Positions 35,780-43,710 of a stretch of DNA of 64,000 bases are shown one piece after another. The stretch covers positions 1,922,001 to 1,986,000 of the forward strand of contig NZ_CP154261.1 in assembly GCF_039511225.1 (NCBI RefSeq), in the 5' to 3' direction. The notes under the pieces were generated by a model. It was not told the origin of the DNA. It worked only from the letters and a program-made list of their open reading frames with translations, and did not search any database. The DNA is from Sphingobacterium multivorum. GTDB lineage: Bacteria; Bacteroidota; Bacteroidia; Sphingobacteriales; Sphingobacteriaceae. Both the position numbers and the translations under genes were made by a program. Within the stretch, counting starts at the first letter, position 1. Every line of letters starts with the position of its first letter.

Positions 35780-36112
35780 GAAAACATGAATGGGAAGATC
35801 CATGATAACGGACCTGAATTCACCAGTCATCATTTTGAGCTTTGGTTAAAGATAAAGGCGTCGCTATTCAATTTATCCAGCCCGGTAAGCCTATGCAAAA
35901 CGGTTATATTGAACGATTCAACCGAAGTTATCGCAAAGAAATTTTGGATGCTTATTTATTTTTCAATTTGTCAGAAGTAAGAGAACATACCCAGGCATTG
36001 ATGGATGAATATAATAACAACAGACCCCATGAAGGGCTGGGGAATCTCACACCAACGGAATTATCAAAAAATATTAGACACAAACAACAAATAAATCAAT
36101 TAGTAACGTAAA
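35780..36112 (+). pseudogene. IS3-family transposase C-terminal remnant
   Basis: The sequence gives DNGPEFTSHHFELW in one frame, then after a one-base frameshift near 35850 KDKGVAIQFIQPGKPMQNG, YIERFNRSYRKEILDAYLFF and a final NNRPHEGLGNLTPTEL. This is the second half of the rve integrase domain with the second catalytic Asp (DNGPEF) and the catalytic Glu (in GYIERFN). The N-terminal half with the first Asp is absent, so it cannot move. Confidence 0.85.
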
Positions 36113-36539
36113 TTAGAAAAGTCCAATCTTAGCTTTCGGAAAAATGATGTACTTACCCTACGTCTAATAAAAATTAATGGACATTAGGTATGTTGAGGCC
36201 TATGTAGATTTTCAGCTCAAAGCTTCCAACAAATTCTTCAAATCCTGCTCAAAATGATGTGAAAAAAGTATGCTGACCGGCACTTAAGGAGACACTAGTT
36301 AATAGTGTCTCCTTTTTTATGCTCAAAAATGTTGTCATTCAGGTTATGAAGGGGCAATTGAGTACAGTTCGATTTTTTAATGGAAAATAACCGAGAACAG
36401 GCAGTAAAGATGGCGTGTTGGGTATTTTTCATAAATTAGGTCTAATAGCAATGGTTGATTTGAAAAAACTGTGGTATAATTGGCATGTAGACGGGGTCTC
36501 CTTCATTAACTTTTCTATTTTTGGGAAACTTAAACTCGC
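36113..36539. other. Intergenic region with one strong hairpin
   Basis: No gene is seen. The main element is a perfect 12-base stem AAGGAGACACTA / TAGTGTCTCCTT with a short loop and T-run at 36286-36319, a terminator in form but not close to any intact upstream gene. It may once have served the lost element. Confidence 0.5.
36286..36319 (+). terminator. Orphan intrinsic terminator
   Basis: AAGGAGACACTA and TAGTGTCTCCTT pair perfectly around a five-base loop, followed by six T residues. It stands about 175 bases after the IS3 remnant. Confidence 0.75.
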
Positions 36540-38984
36540 GTGAAAAGATTTTTTACCCTACTCTGCCTTCTAGTTTTGGTACTTACCGTGCATGCCCAAA
36601 AGGCTTTATTGTCAGGAACAGTACGAGATTCTATTACACATTCTCCTATATCTTTTGCCAGTATTTCAATCCTTGATGCTTCTGGTCAGGTAGTTGATGG
36701 TGTTGTAGCGGATTCAGTCGGTAGCTTTTTGTTTTCGAATCTTAAAAAAGGGAAATATACCCTTGCGGTCCGATTTATTGGCTATGGCTCAAAAAATATT
36801 GTTGTGGATTTTGATGGTCGGAGTCGAATAGATCTGCCCGGAATTGCATTGGCAGCTAGAGGACAACGATTGGACGAAGTAGCGATCATCGGACAGCGCG
36901 TTGCACAGCAACATACAGGTGACAGGCAACGATATCGGGCAGATCAGTATAATAATGCTGTTGGCGGTACAGCATTGGATGTGATTAAAAATCTACCTTC
37001 GGCTGCTATCGATGTCAATGGCAACATTAGTATGCGTGGAAATGCGGGTGTAATCGTGCTTATCAATGGTAAACCTTCTTTTTTAGATCCCGTCACGGTT
37101 TTGAGCCAAATCGCAGCCAATGATGTGACCGAGGTGGAATATATTACTAGCCCCTCTGCTCAATTTGATCCTGACGGCAAAGGAGGAATGATTAATATAA
37201 AAACTAAAAAAGCCACAACCGGCGGATTTGCCTGGATACTCAATCTACAAGGAGGACTCCCTAGCATCGATAATTACAGTAACCATAAGAGCCAAAAACG
37301 ATTTGGCGGCGATGTTTCTTTCCAGTTCAAAAAAAATAGACTTGAATTGAACGGTTCGGCCAATTATCTGCGCAATGATAATGCGGGGTTTAGAGCGGGT
37401 GACGTATACACCATTATTGGTGACAGACAAACATTCTTTCCCTCCCAAGGCGAAAGAAGTTTTGACAAATACAATTTTGGCGTCAGACTGAATGGTTCTT
37501 ATGAACTATCAAAAAAACAGCAAATTAGTCTGGGGGTATTGGCCTCCCGAAAATTTCAGGACCGTCTTGCTGATATATATTACACGAACCGAACAGTACA
37601 GCCTTCAACGGGGAGAGAACTCTCCGCAACCAATTATTTTAACTCCAATCTCCAAAACAAACAAGGAGAATTCTATCTTATCGATTTCAATTACCAGTAT
37701 AGATTAAATGCAGCCCATGTATTGCAGTTCGGTGCTATTTATGAGTATGCTCGGATTTATGGATCGACAAAGAATGCGAATATCGAGCATGGAACCGATA
37801 CTGTTCAATGGACAAATAATAACTATACAAATCCTTTACACGGGTTACGGCTATCAATACAACATAACTGGAAATTGCCACATGGTGAACTATTGAGCGG
37901 TTACCAGCTGAGACGTGATCGACAAAAGGGCGACTTTGACTATTTCGCCACTATGCAGGGAAGCCGTGTATTGCAGCTTGTTCCTGCATTTACAGGAAGA
38001 TTAAACGCAGATAATAAGGTGCACGGATTGTTTAGCCAGTATGATCATAAACTTAAAAGAACCCAACTGTCGATCGGACTTCGCTATGAATATTATCAAC
38101 GTGATGTGCTGTTGGTTAATACCGCCGAAAAATATCCATACGCGGTCCATCAATTGTATCCTACCTTCAATTTGATGCACGATTTGGGTAAAAGTTGGTC
38201 CTGGAAATTTGCAGCAGCGAGACGGATTCAGCGAAATAATAATTTTGAACTAAATCCGATTCCAGAACGCGAGCACTCAGAAACATTAGAACAAGGGGAC
38301 CCAAAACTGCTGCCAGAGTTTACGATGAATCTGGAGACCGGGATTCTGAAAAAGCTGAAAGCTGGAAGTCTGTTCATGAACGTTTACTATCAACACAGCA
38401 AAAACCCTATCCAGCGTGTGAACTCCGTTTACGCAGATACTGTTCTCAACCGGGTATTTACCAATGCGGACTACGCCAATCGCTGGGGGACTGAAATAGG
38501 AGGAGAGGGCAAACCATTTTCTTGGCTAAAAGTGAACGGTGGTTTTAATCTCTATCGTTATAAAATATCGGGGCAGGTATTAACCTATCCGGAGACACGC
38601 ACGAATAGTGATTGGGTTTATTCTTTAAATGCAGGACTACAGGCTGATCTACTAAAAAATTGGAGCACCGGGCTACAAGTAAATTATCTTTCTGAAAAAC
38701 CTACCGTTCAGGGAAAGGATTCACGCTTTTTAGCGCCCCATTTTAATTTAAGTAAAATTTTTTTGAACGGTGCCATTAAAGCACAGGTTCAATGGCAATT
38801 TATTGAGTTGGGGAAATGGGGTGTAAACGAGCAGCGTATTACCACAGCTTCACATGACTTTTATACGACCACGAATTATATCTATGAAAAAAACATCCTG
38901 ATGCTCAACCTTAGTTTCAATGTGCACAAATTGAATCAATCTACCAAACTGCCAAAAAGTGAATTTGGTGAAAAGGAATTTTAG
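36540..38984 (+). CDS. Outer-membrane beta-barrel family protein, TonB-receptor-like
   Basis: This 814-residue protein has a signal peptide (LVLTVHAQ) and a carboxypeptidase-regulatory-like domain at about 20-110 (LLSGTVRDSITHSPISFASI). A plug-like domain follows at about 130-230 (ALDVIKNLPSAAIDVNGNIS, EYITSPSAQFDPDGKGGMIN). A long barrel of the OMP_b-brl_3 type then runs to the end. The layout matches Bacteroidota outer-membrane receptors without a clear TonB box. The start is GTG at 36540, giving MKRFFTLLCLL. No SusD partner is present. The ligand is unknown. It overlaps the convergent AraC gene by four bases. Confidence 0.85.
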   Translation: MKRFFTLLCLLVLVLTVHAQKALLSGTVRDSITHSPISFASISILDASGQVVDGVVADSVGSFLFSNLKKGKYTLAVRFIGYGSKNIVVDFDGRSRIDLPGIALAARGQRLDEVAIIGQRVAQQHTGDRQRYRADQYNNAVGGTALDVIKNLPSAAIDVNGNISMRGNAGVIVLINGKPSFLDPVTVLSQIAANDVTEVEYITSPSAQFDPDGKGGMINIKTKKATTGGFAWILNLQGGLPSIDNYSNHKSQKRFGGDVSFQFKKNRLELNGSANYLRNDNAGFRAGDVYTIIGDRQTFFPSQGERSFDKYNFGVRLNGSYELSKKQQISLGVLASRKFQDRLADIYYTNRTVQPSTGRELSATNYFNSNLQNKQGEFYLIDFNYQYRLNAAHVLQFGAIYEYARIYGSTKNANIEHGTDTVQWTNNNYTNPLHGLRLSIQHNWKLPHGELLSGYQLRRDRQKGDFDYFATMQGSRVLQLVPAFTGRLNADNKVHGLFSQYDHKLKRTQLSIGLRYEYYQRDVLLVNTAEKYPYAVHQLYPTFNLMHDLGKSWSWKFAAARRIQRNNNFELNPIPEREHSETLEQGDPKLLPEFTMNLETGILKKLKAGSLFMNVYYQHSKNPIQRVNSVYADTVLNRVFTNADYANRWGTEIGGEGKPFSWLKVNGGFNLYRYKISGQVLTYPETRTNSDWVYSLNAGLQADLLKNWSTGLQVNYLSEKPTVQGKDSRFLAPHFNLSKIFLNGAIKAQVQWQFIELGKWGVNEQRITTASHDFYTTTNYIYEKNILMLNLSFNVHKLNQSTKLPKSEFGEKEF

Positions 38985-39787
38985 TGGTTTTGCTTCTTGA
39001 ATTCGGAAGGCGTAACGCCGGTATAACGTTTAAAGTATTTGGAAAAATTCGATTTGTCTGAGAATCCCAAGGCAAAAGCAATCTCAGCGATGGAATTGTT
39101 GGTGTAAAAAATGAGCCGCTTTGCTTCTTTAATAATATAGGTTGCTAATAGCTGAGAAGCTGTATTGCCGGCATTTTTCTTGCAGACAGCATTTAGATTC
39201 TGAGGGCTGGTGTAAAGCAGGTTGGCATAATGAGCCACATTGTTTACGATTGTCGATCCGGTATTTAACAGCTCAATAAATCGTACATAGAGATCATTGG
39301 ATATTGATGTGGATTGTTCTATGCCGTCTATATCCTCAAGAACCTTTGCCAGTAATGATCTGAATAAACCCTCTTGAACTATCCTGTTTTCTTCTTGTGC
39401 TAGGATTTCAAGAAGAGTCGGTATAATACCGTTTTCTTTTAAGTATATTGTATCGAACTTACTGATTTCGCCAACCATCCTTGCGATTTCAAGATCTAAA
39501 CTCAGGTCTACAAATGATTTTTTTACCAGCAGAACAAACCCTTCGATGGGGGGAGCAAGTTCCCAGTGATGAACAGAATCTCTACGAATGATCAATATGC
39601 AGGGCGTTTTAATCGGACTTTCAATCCCATCAATGGTATGTTTCCCTGATGTAGCCGATAAAAAAACAATTTCGAGGTATCCATTATGCTTATGTGGCTT
39701 GGTGACCGCTTTTGAATTATCAAAAGCAGCAACTTTTAATAGCTTTTTCGGTTCGAGTTTGTCTTTTATGATGATTTTACTGCTCAT
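38981..39787 (-). CDS. AraC family transcriptional regulator
   Basis: The ATG at 39787 gives 268 residues (MSSKIIIKDKLEPKKLL). An upstream ATG at 39838 would add 17 poorly fitting residues. The N-terminal cupin-like sensor domain is followed by two helix-turn-helix motifs at the C-terminus, ending IAEIAFALGFSDKSNFSKYF, then TGVTPSEFKKQ. It may control the neighbouring outer-membrane gene, although the genes converge rather than diverge. The inducer is unknown. Confidence 0.88.
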   Translation of the reverse strand: MSSKIIIKDKLEPKKLLKVAAFDNSKAVTKPHKHNGYLEIVFLSATSGKHTIDGIESPIKTPCILIIRRDSVHHWELAPPIEGFVLLVKKSFVDLSLDLEIARMVGEISKFDTIYLKENGIIPTLLEILAQEENRIVQEGLFRSLLAKVLEDIDGIEQSTSISNDLYVRFIELLNTGSTIVNNVAHYANLLYTSPQNLNAVCKKNAGNTASQLLATYIIKEAKRLIFYTNNSIAEIAFALGFSDKSNFSKYFKRYTGVTPSEFKKQNH

Positions 39788-40318
39788 GCAGATCTGCTTA
39801 GAGACGTAAAAATAAAAGAAATTATTGTATTGAAGCAAGCTAATTGCTATTTGAATAGCAATTATAGCTCAGTCTTTCAAAATTCGCATCAATGTCCACA
39901 CTCCATTTAGAAAGACATGAAGTTTACACTGTAGGACTTTTAATTATCGCGCTTTTTGATCGTCCCATATCTTCTCTCTAGAAAAATATTAATTTTCTCG
40001 ATGAAATTGTATGTGTTAATAATTCCAGCATAGTTGCAACAATTAGGCAGCTAAACTATAGTTTATTTTGAATCAGATTCCTAAAAAAATAAATAATGAT
40101 AAAGACATACAATTTATAAAAACAAGGCTTGCTGTCACATTAACCTTTACAATATAATAGTTGTATTACGAATAATAGGCGAACAACCACGAATAATGAA
40201 TGGACTACAACAAATAATAAATCACCGTAAAATTAGTTAAATGCGTTTTTATTTTTACTTCCATAAAATAAAGACCTGCTTCAAAAGCATGTTATGGTTT
40301 AACAAAAAACTAGAAACA
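39788..40318. other. AT-rich intergenic region, nothing recognised
   Basis: About 530 bases lie between the divergent AraC gene and the small secreted protein gene. I see no coding frame, RNA fold or repeat. It presumably holds both promoters. Confidence 0.35.
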
Positions 40319-40633
40319 ATGAAAAAATTAATGATGAGTTTGATGGCTGTTGCACTGCTATCTACAGCCGCTTCTGCAAAGACAACTGAAAAGGCTCCGA
40401 AAGAAAATGTCAATGCTAAAACAATGACTTACCGTCTTCCCAACACGAACACCCTCGTGAAGGTCACCGAAGAGATCAAAGAAAGCGAAGGAAAATTGAC
40501 GCACTGTATTTTTGTGTTAAGCTTTTATGATTATGACACGGCCCAACTGGTCGGTACACATACTTCAGATACCTATACAAATGGAGGTTGTGGATCCTTC
40601 TTTAAAGCATGCAGGGCATTTTGGGGTGTCTAA
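40319..40633 (+). CDS. Small secreted protein, unknown function
   Basis: The ATG at 40319 gives a 104-residue protein with a clear signal peptide (KKLMMSLMAVALLSTAASA). An earlier in-frame start at 40241 would bury the signal and is rejected. The mature part of about 85 residues is charged, then ends in a Gly- and Cys-containing stretch TYTNGGCGSFFKACRAFWGV. Three Cys residues are present, one in LTHCIFV and two in the tail. I do not recognise a family. It has its own terminator, and the cytolysin-like lipoprotein gene lies 430 bases downstream on the same strand. Confidence 0.6.
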   Translation: MKKLMMSLMAVALLSTAASAKTTEKAPKENVNAKTMTYRLPNTNTLVKVTEEIKESEGKLTHCIFVLSFYDYDTAQLVGTHTSDTYTNGGCGSFFKACRAFWGV

Positions 40634-41062
40634 TACAGCAGCGTCCTATTGTTCTTAACCAGGAGAGGCTTCGGCATTTTCGCGCTGTTACAAACGATTA
40701 ATTTAAGCGGGGTGAAAACCCCGCTTTTTTTCGGCCTAAATGGTTAGACTGTTAAGTCTTTTTGGTGTACAGGAAGTTCAGTTTTTAACTCGCTTTTTCG
40801 TTTGTGATGCGCTAAAAACGCTACGCTTTGATGATTTGTGTTCAATAACGGAGCGTCTTATCGCGTAAATTGTTACCTTCTTTTCGTTAAATGAGATTGG
40901 AGCGTTTTGATTTGAATTGTAAAAATATGCTATACCGGGATGGTATGTGGTGGACCGATGTAAAAAAACGTTATCTTCGATTATTATATTTAATTTATCA
41001 GATAAAAAAGTGTAGTTAACCTTTTTTAATGATAACTGAATTTGGAACTGAAGAACTTCAAT
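40634..41062. other. Intergenic region, terminator then nothing recognised
   Basis: The only clear element is the terminator at 40706-40732. The following 330 bases have no convincing frame on either strand and presumably contain the promoter of the lipoprotein gene. Confidence 0.35.
40706..40732 (+). terminator. Intrinsic terminator of the small secreted protein gene
   Basis: AGCGGGGT and ACCCCGCT pair perfectly around a GAAA loop, followed by seven T residues. Confidence 0.9.
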
Positions 41063-42088
41063 ATGCACACTAGAAATTTTTTACTTCTTCTTAGCGCACT
41101 GATATGGCTAAGTTGTACAAAAGATCCCATCGAGCCAAGCGTAGAACCTCCAGAGGTGGTCCCTACAGATACCACCAAAAATGAACCCACTGTCCCGCCA
41201 GAAAAGTACGAAATTCGGAAAGTACAGTTGCAGATGAGTGAACTGTTCGCTGATGATAATATTGATGAAAAGGTGTATTTAGGGGGCATCTGGAATCTCA
41301 AAGACACACTTGAAGGGCCGCGGCTAGAAAGCCTGGAAGCAAAAGCAAAAAAAGTTAAATTTCATTTCTTATCAGACAATGATTTCTCCGTCGATATGGG
41401 GTTCTTTGAACCCAGCTATAAGAATGGCCTTACTTATGCAAATAAGTTTGAAAAATCGAAACAGGCAAGTAGCATGAACTTTACTTCGAGCACTTTTGGC
41501 GATTACGCCGAAATACAGGGATTTCTCGGTAATTCGAAGGATGTAAAAAAGGCCCTATCTCTGGTCAGACATGCTGACTCAACGACGGTCACTAAACCCA
41601 ATAGTACGCTTCGGATAGGCAATGTCAATAAGCTTACGATTTATATTGATTACACCGAGTATCATGAAGCTTATCCGGAATCGGAAGTTGCCGCATTAAC
41701 CCAAGCAGGCTATTCTCCTTACGTGCTTGCTTCGGTAACGTATGGTACCCATATGATTCTGATGGGCGAAACTGATTCAACACGGGCAGGCCTAAATACA
41801 GCAATAGACAAAATACTGGAACATAAAACGCTGGATGATACAGATACCAAGGTACTCGATTGCAGCAATCTGCTGGTCTATTATCGTGGCGGTGGCAAGA
41901 ACAGTTTTATTCAGTATCCAAAAGGAGCCCAAGCTATTAGAACAGCGCTCCGCGATATGCTCCTTTATGTGAGTCAGACGGAAAATATCTTTAATTATCC
42001 GCTTACCTATGACTTTATGAGCCTGAAGGACTACAGCACCTTAAAGTATTATAATATATTCGACATTAGGGTTAAAAAACAACTGTAA
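41063..42088 (+). CDS. Lipoprotein resembling cholesterol-dependent-cytolysin-like proteins
   Basis: The ATG at 41063 gives 341 residues with a lipoprotein signal (LLLLSALIWLSC, Cys18) and a Pro/Glu/Thr-rich linker to about 48. The C-terminal half parallels the core of thiol-activated cytolysins. SPYVLASVTYGTHMILMGET (218-237) matches the strand before the exposed segment. A helix (AGLNTAIDKILEH) and YYRGGGKN (273-280) follow. IRTALRDMLL and NYPLTYDFMSLKD (311-323) match the end of the core before the membrane-binding domain. It ends there, so the cholesterol-binding fourth domain is absent. This is as expected for CDC-like proteins. The assignment is by motif order, not a search. Targets are unknown. 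Confidence 0.65.
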   Translation: MHTRNFLLLLSALIWLSCTKDPIEPSVEPPEVVPTDTTKNEPTVPPEKYEIRKVQLQMSELFADDNIDEKVYLGGIWNLKDTLEGPRLESLEAKAKKVKFHFLSDNDFSVDMGFFEPSYKNGLTYANKFEKSKQASSMNFTSSTFGDYAEIQGFLGNSKDVKKALSLVRHADSTTVTKPNSTLRIGNVNKLTIYIDYTEYHEAYPESEVAALTQAGYSPYVLASVTYGTHMILMGETDSTRAGLNTAIDKILEHKTLDDTDTKVLDCSNLLVYYRGGGKNSFIQYPKGAQAIRTALRDMLLYVSQTENIFNYPLTYDFMSLKDYSTLKYYNIFDIRVKKQL

Positions 42089-42200
42089 ACGAACTTACTG
42101 ACGTTCAGAAGATATTCTTAGGTCAATAGGCCAAAAGATCAGACGAACCCCTTGGAAAGATGAATAGCTGATCGAATGCTGCAGGACGATAAGTGTGGAA

Positions 42201-42263
42201 TTGCTTAATAAAGCGGGGCTATACAAACGTTTTGAATAGTCCCGCTTTATTAAGCAATAGCAT
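42201..42263. terminator. Long inverted repeat between convergent genes
   Basis: TTGCTTAATAAAGCGGG and CCCGCTTTATTAAGCAA pair perfectly, extended by CTAT/ATAG around a 13-base loop. The region lies between the lipoprotein gene and the convergent SRPBCC gene and probably stops transcription in both directions. The arms are longer than in usual terminators. Confidence 0.65.
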
Positions 42264-42315
42264 CCTTACCAATGTATCGGTCTCCAAAAGACATGAAATA
42301 GCAGCCTGTATTTGT

Positions 42316-42768
42316 TTATTTTGTTTCACTAATATCCTTTAGTCGCTGCAAAGCATTTGGCCAAGCCTCATTAAAGTAATCGATGTATTCGTCATTTGTA
42401 TCAACATCTACTTTCAATAATGTTTGTCCCTCAATGTCCGAAAAAGAATAATTTTCCAATGCTCCAGCCCAATCTTCGACAGCTGGTCCGGATAAAATTT
42501 CTTGGCCATTGTCTAGGATGCCAAGATGCCGAATAGATACATATGAATTTGGAATGTATTCAGCGATTTCTGCTACCATTCCACCTTTTTCACCATTTTC
42601 ATTGACGCCGGTAAAATGAATTTTTTGCCCCTTTTCCCAAATGCCTTCGAAATCTGAACTTGGATTGAATGCACTGGTCCATTCTTTATAGGTTTCTTTG
42701 TCAAGCATAGTTTTAAAAACCCGCGGCACAGGCGCATGGATCTTAATTTGATAAGTCAATTTCTTCAT
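42316..42768 (-). CDS. SRPBCC (START-like/AHSA1) domain protein
   Basis: This 150-residue protein fits the helix-grip fold used to bind hydrophobic ligands: YQIKIHAPVPRVFKTMLDKE starts the family pattern, and the long C-terminal helix is YFNEAWPNALQRLKDI. It is cytoplasmic. It lies four bases after the DinB-like gene on the same strand, so the two are one operon. The pair often occurs together in Bacteroidota, but the role is not known. Confidence 0.8.
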   Translation of the reverse strand: MKKLTYQIKIHAPVPRVFKTMLDKETYKEWTSAFNPSSDFEGIWEKGQKIHFTGVNENGEKGGMVAEIAEYIPNSYVSIRHLGILDNGQEILSGPAVEDWAGALENYSFSDIEGQTLLKVDVDTNDEYIDYFNEAWPNALQRLKDISETK

Positions 42769-42772
42769 CTTT

Positions 42773-43453
42773 CTATTGTTTTGGAAAATTAGGATCGGCC
42801 TTTATTTCAGCGATCTGTTTGGTATGACGCGCAGAATGTGCGGCAATAAACATGAGGGCTTGGTAACCATCAATCGGACCGGTTGGGGAATCGCTGACAT
42901 GATTTCTAAGATCTTCCGCATCAGCTTTTTTGATGTAATCAAGCACGGGTTGGCGAGCGGCGGAGAAATCAGTCAAAGCAGTGTTCACATTTTTATAAAT
43001 TCCTTCTGGCTGAAGTTCCTTGGGTGCCTGGTATTTGTGACTCCTGTCTGTGAGTGCGTTTTTTAGGTTGTCGTCGGTCATCTTGATCTCTTTTCTTCTT
43101 TCGGGTTGAGGATCTTGATCCAAGCCCTTTTTTGCCATGTCAAATATCATTCGTTCTGAACGAATAATATGCTCAAGGCATTGACTGATCGACCATTTGT
43201 CAGGCGCTGGTTTAAATTGGAGCTGCGCTTCGCTTAAACCCGCAACCTGCTTTTCAAGTTCCGCAGTTGTTTGGTTAAAATATTGCAATAGCGAGTCGGT
43301 TCCAACATAATCGCGTTTTAAAGCCTGTTTTTTTTCTATCAGCGTAATGTTTTGGTCTTTTTGCTCGAGCAATAATCGGGATTTGGCTGATGACGGAGCC
43401 AAGGTAGCAGTTGCTATACTGGCAAGTGCTATCATGTTCATAATTAGATTCAT
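42773..43453 (-). CDS. DinB-like four-helix protein with signal peptide
   Basis: The 226-residue protein has an apparent signal sequence (ALASIATATLAPSSA) and then a DinB/YfiT-like metal-binding bundle. The ligands are likely the His in SISQCLEHIIRSE and the two in IAAHSARHTKQI, a standard three-His set. DinB-fold enzymes are often thiol transferases or hydrolases; in periplasmic versions the role is unknown. It leads a two-gene operon with the SRPBCC gene. GH97 is divergent, 257 bases away. Confidence 0.8.
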   Translation of the reverse strand: MNLIMNMIALASIATATLAPSSAKSRLLLEQKDQNITLIEKKQALKRDYVGTDSLLQYFNQTTAELEKQVAGLSEAQLQFKPAPDKWSISQCLEHIIRSERMIFDMAKKGLDQDPQPERRKEIKMTDDNLKNALTDRSHKYQAPKELQPEGIYKNVNTALTDFSAARQPVLDYIKKADAEDLRNHVSDSPTGPIDGYQALMFIAAHSARHTKQIAEIKADPNFPKQ

Positions 43454-43710
43454 AGTTTAATACGTTTTAAGATCGTAAAATAAATGTCACTATTTCTTTA
43501 CAATTATAAGGGATTTTTGTTTGGTATATCTTCTCATAGGACAAGAAAAGCTACATACGCACCTTCCAGAGCAAACGACGATAATTCCTAAATGACGCGG
43601 TCGATTGCAACTTGATAAAATACGCATTTTGTAATAAGTGTTTTTAGTACATTTATTGAAATAAAACCTTATCTTTAACAGGATAACTAACCTACTATTT
43701 GACTTAATCT

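Noticed and set aside
40778..41307. Minus-strand frames opposite the lipoprotein gene start
   Set aside because: They overlap the signal peptide region of a better supported gene and have no recognisable domain.
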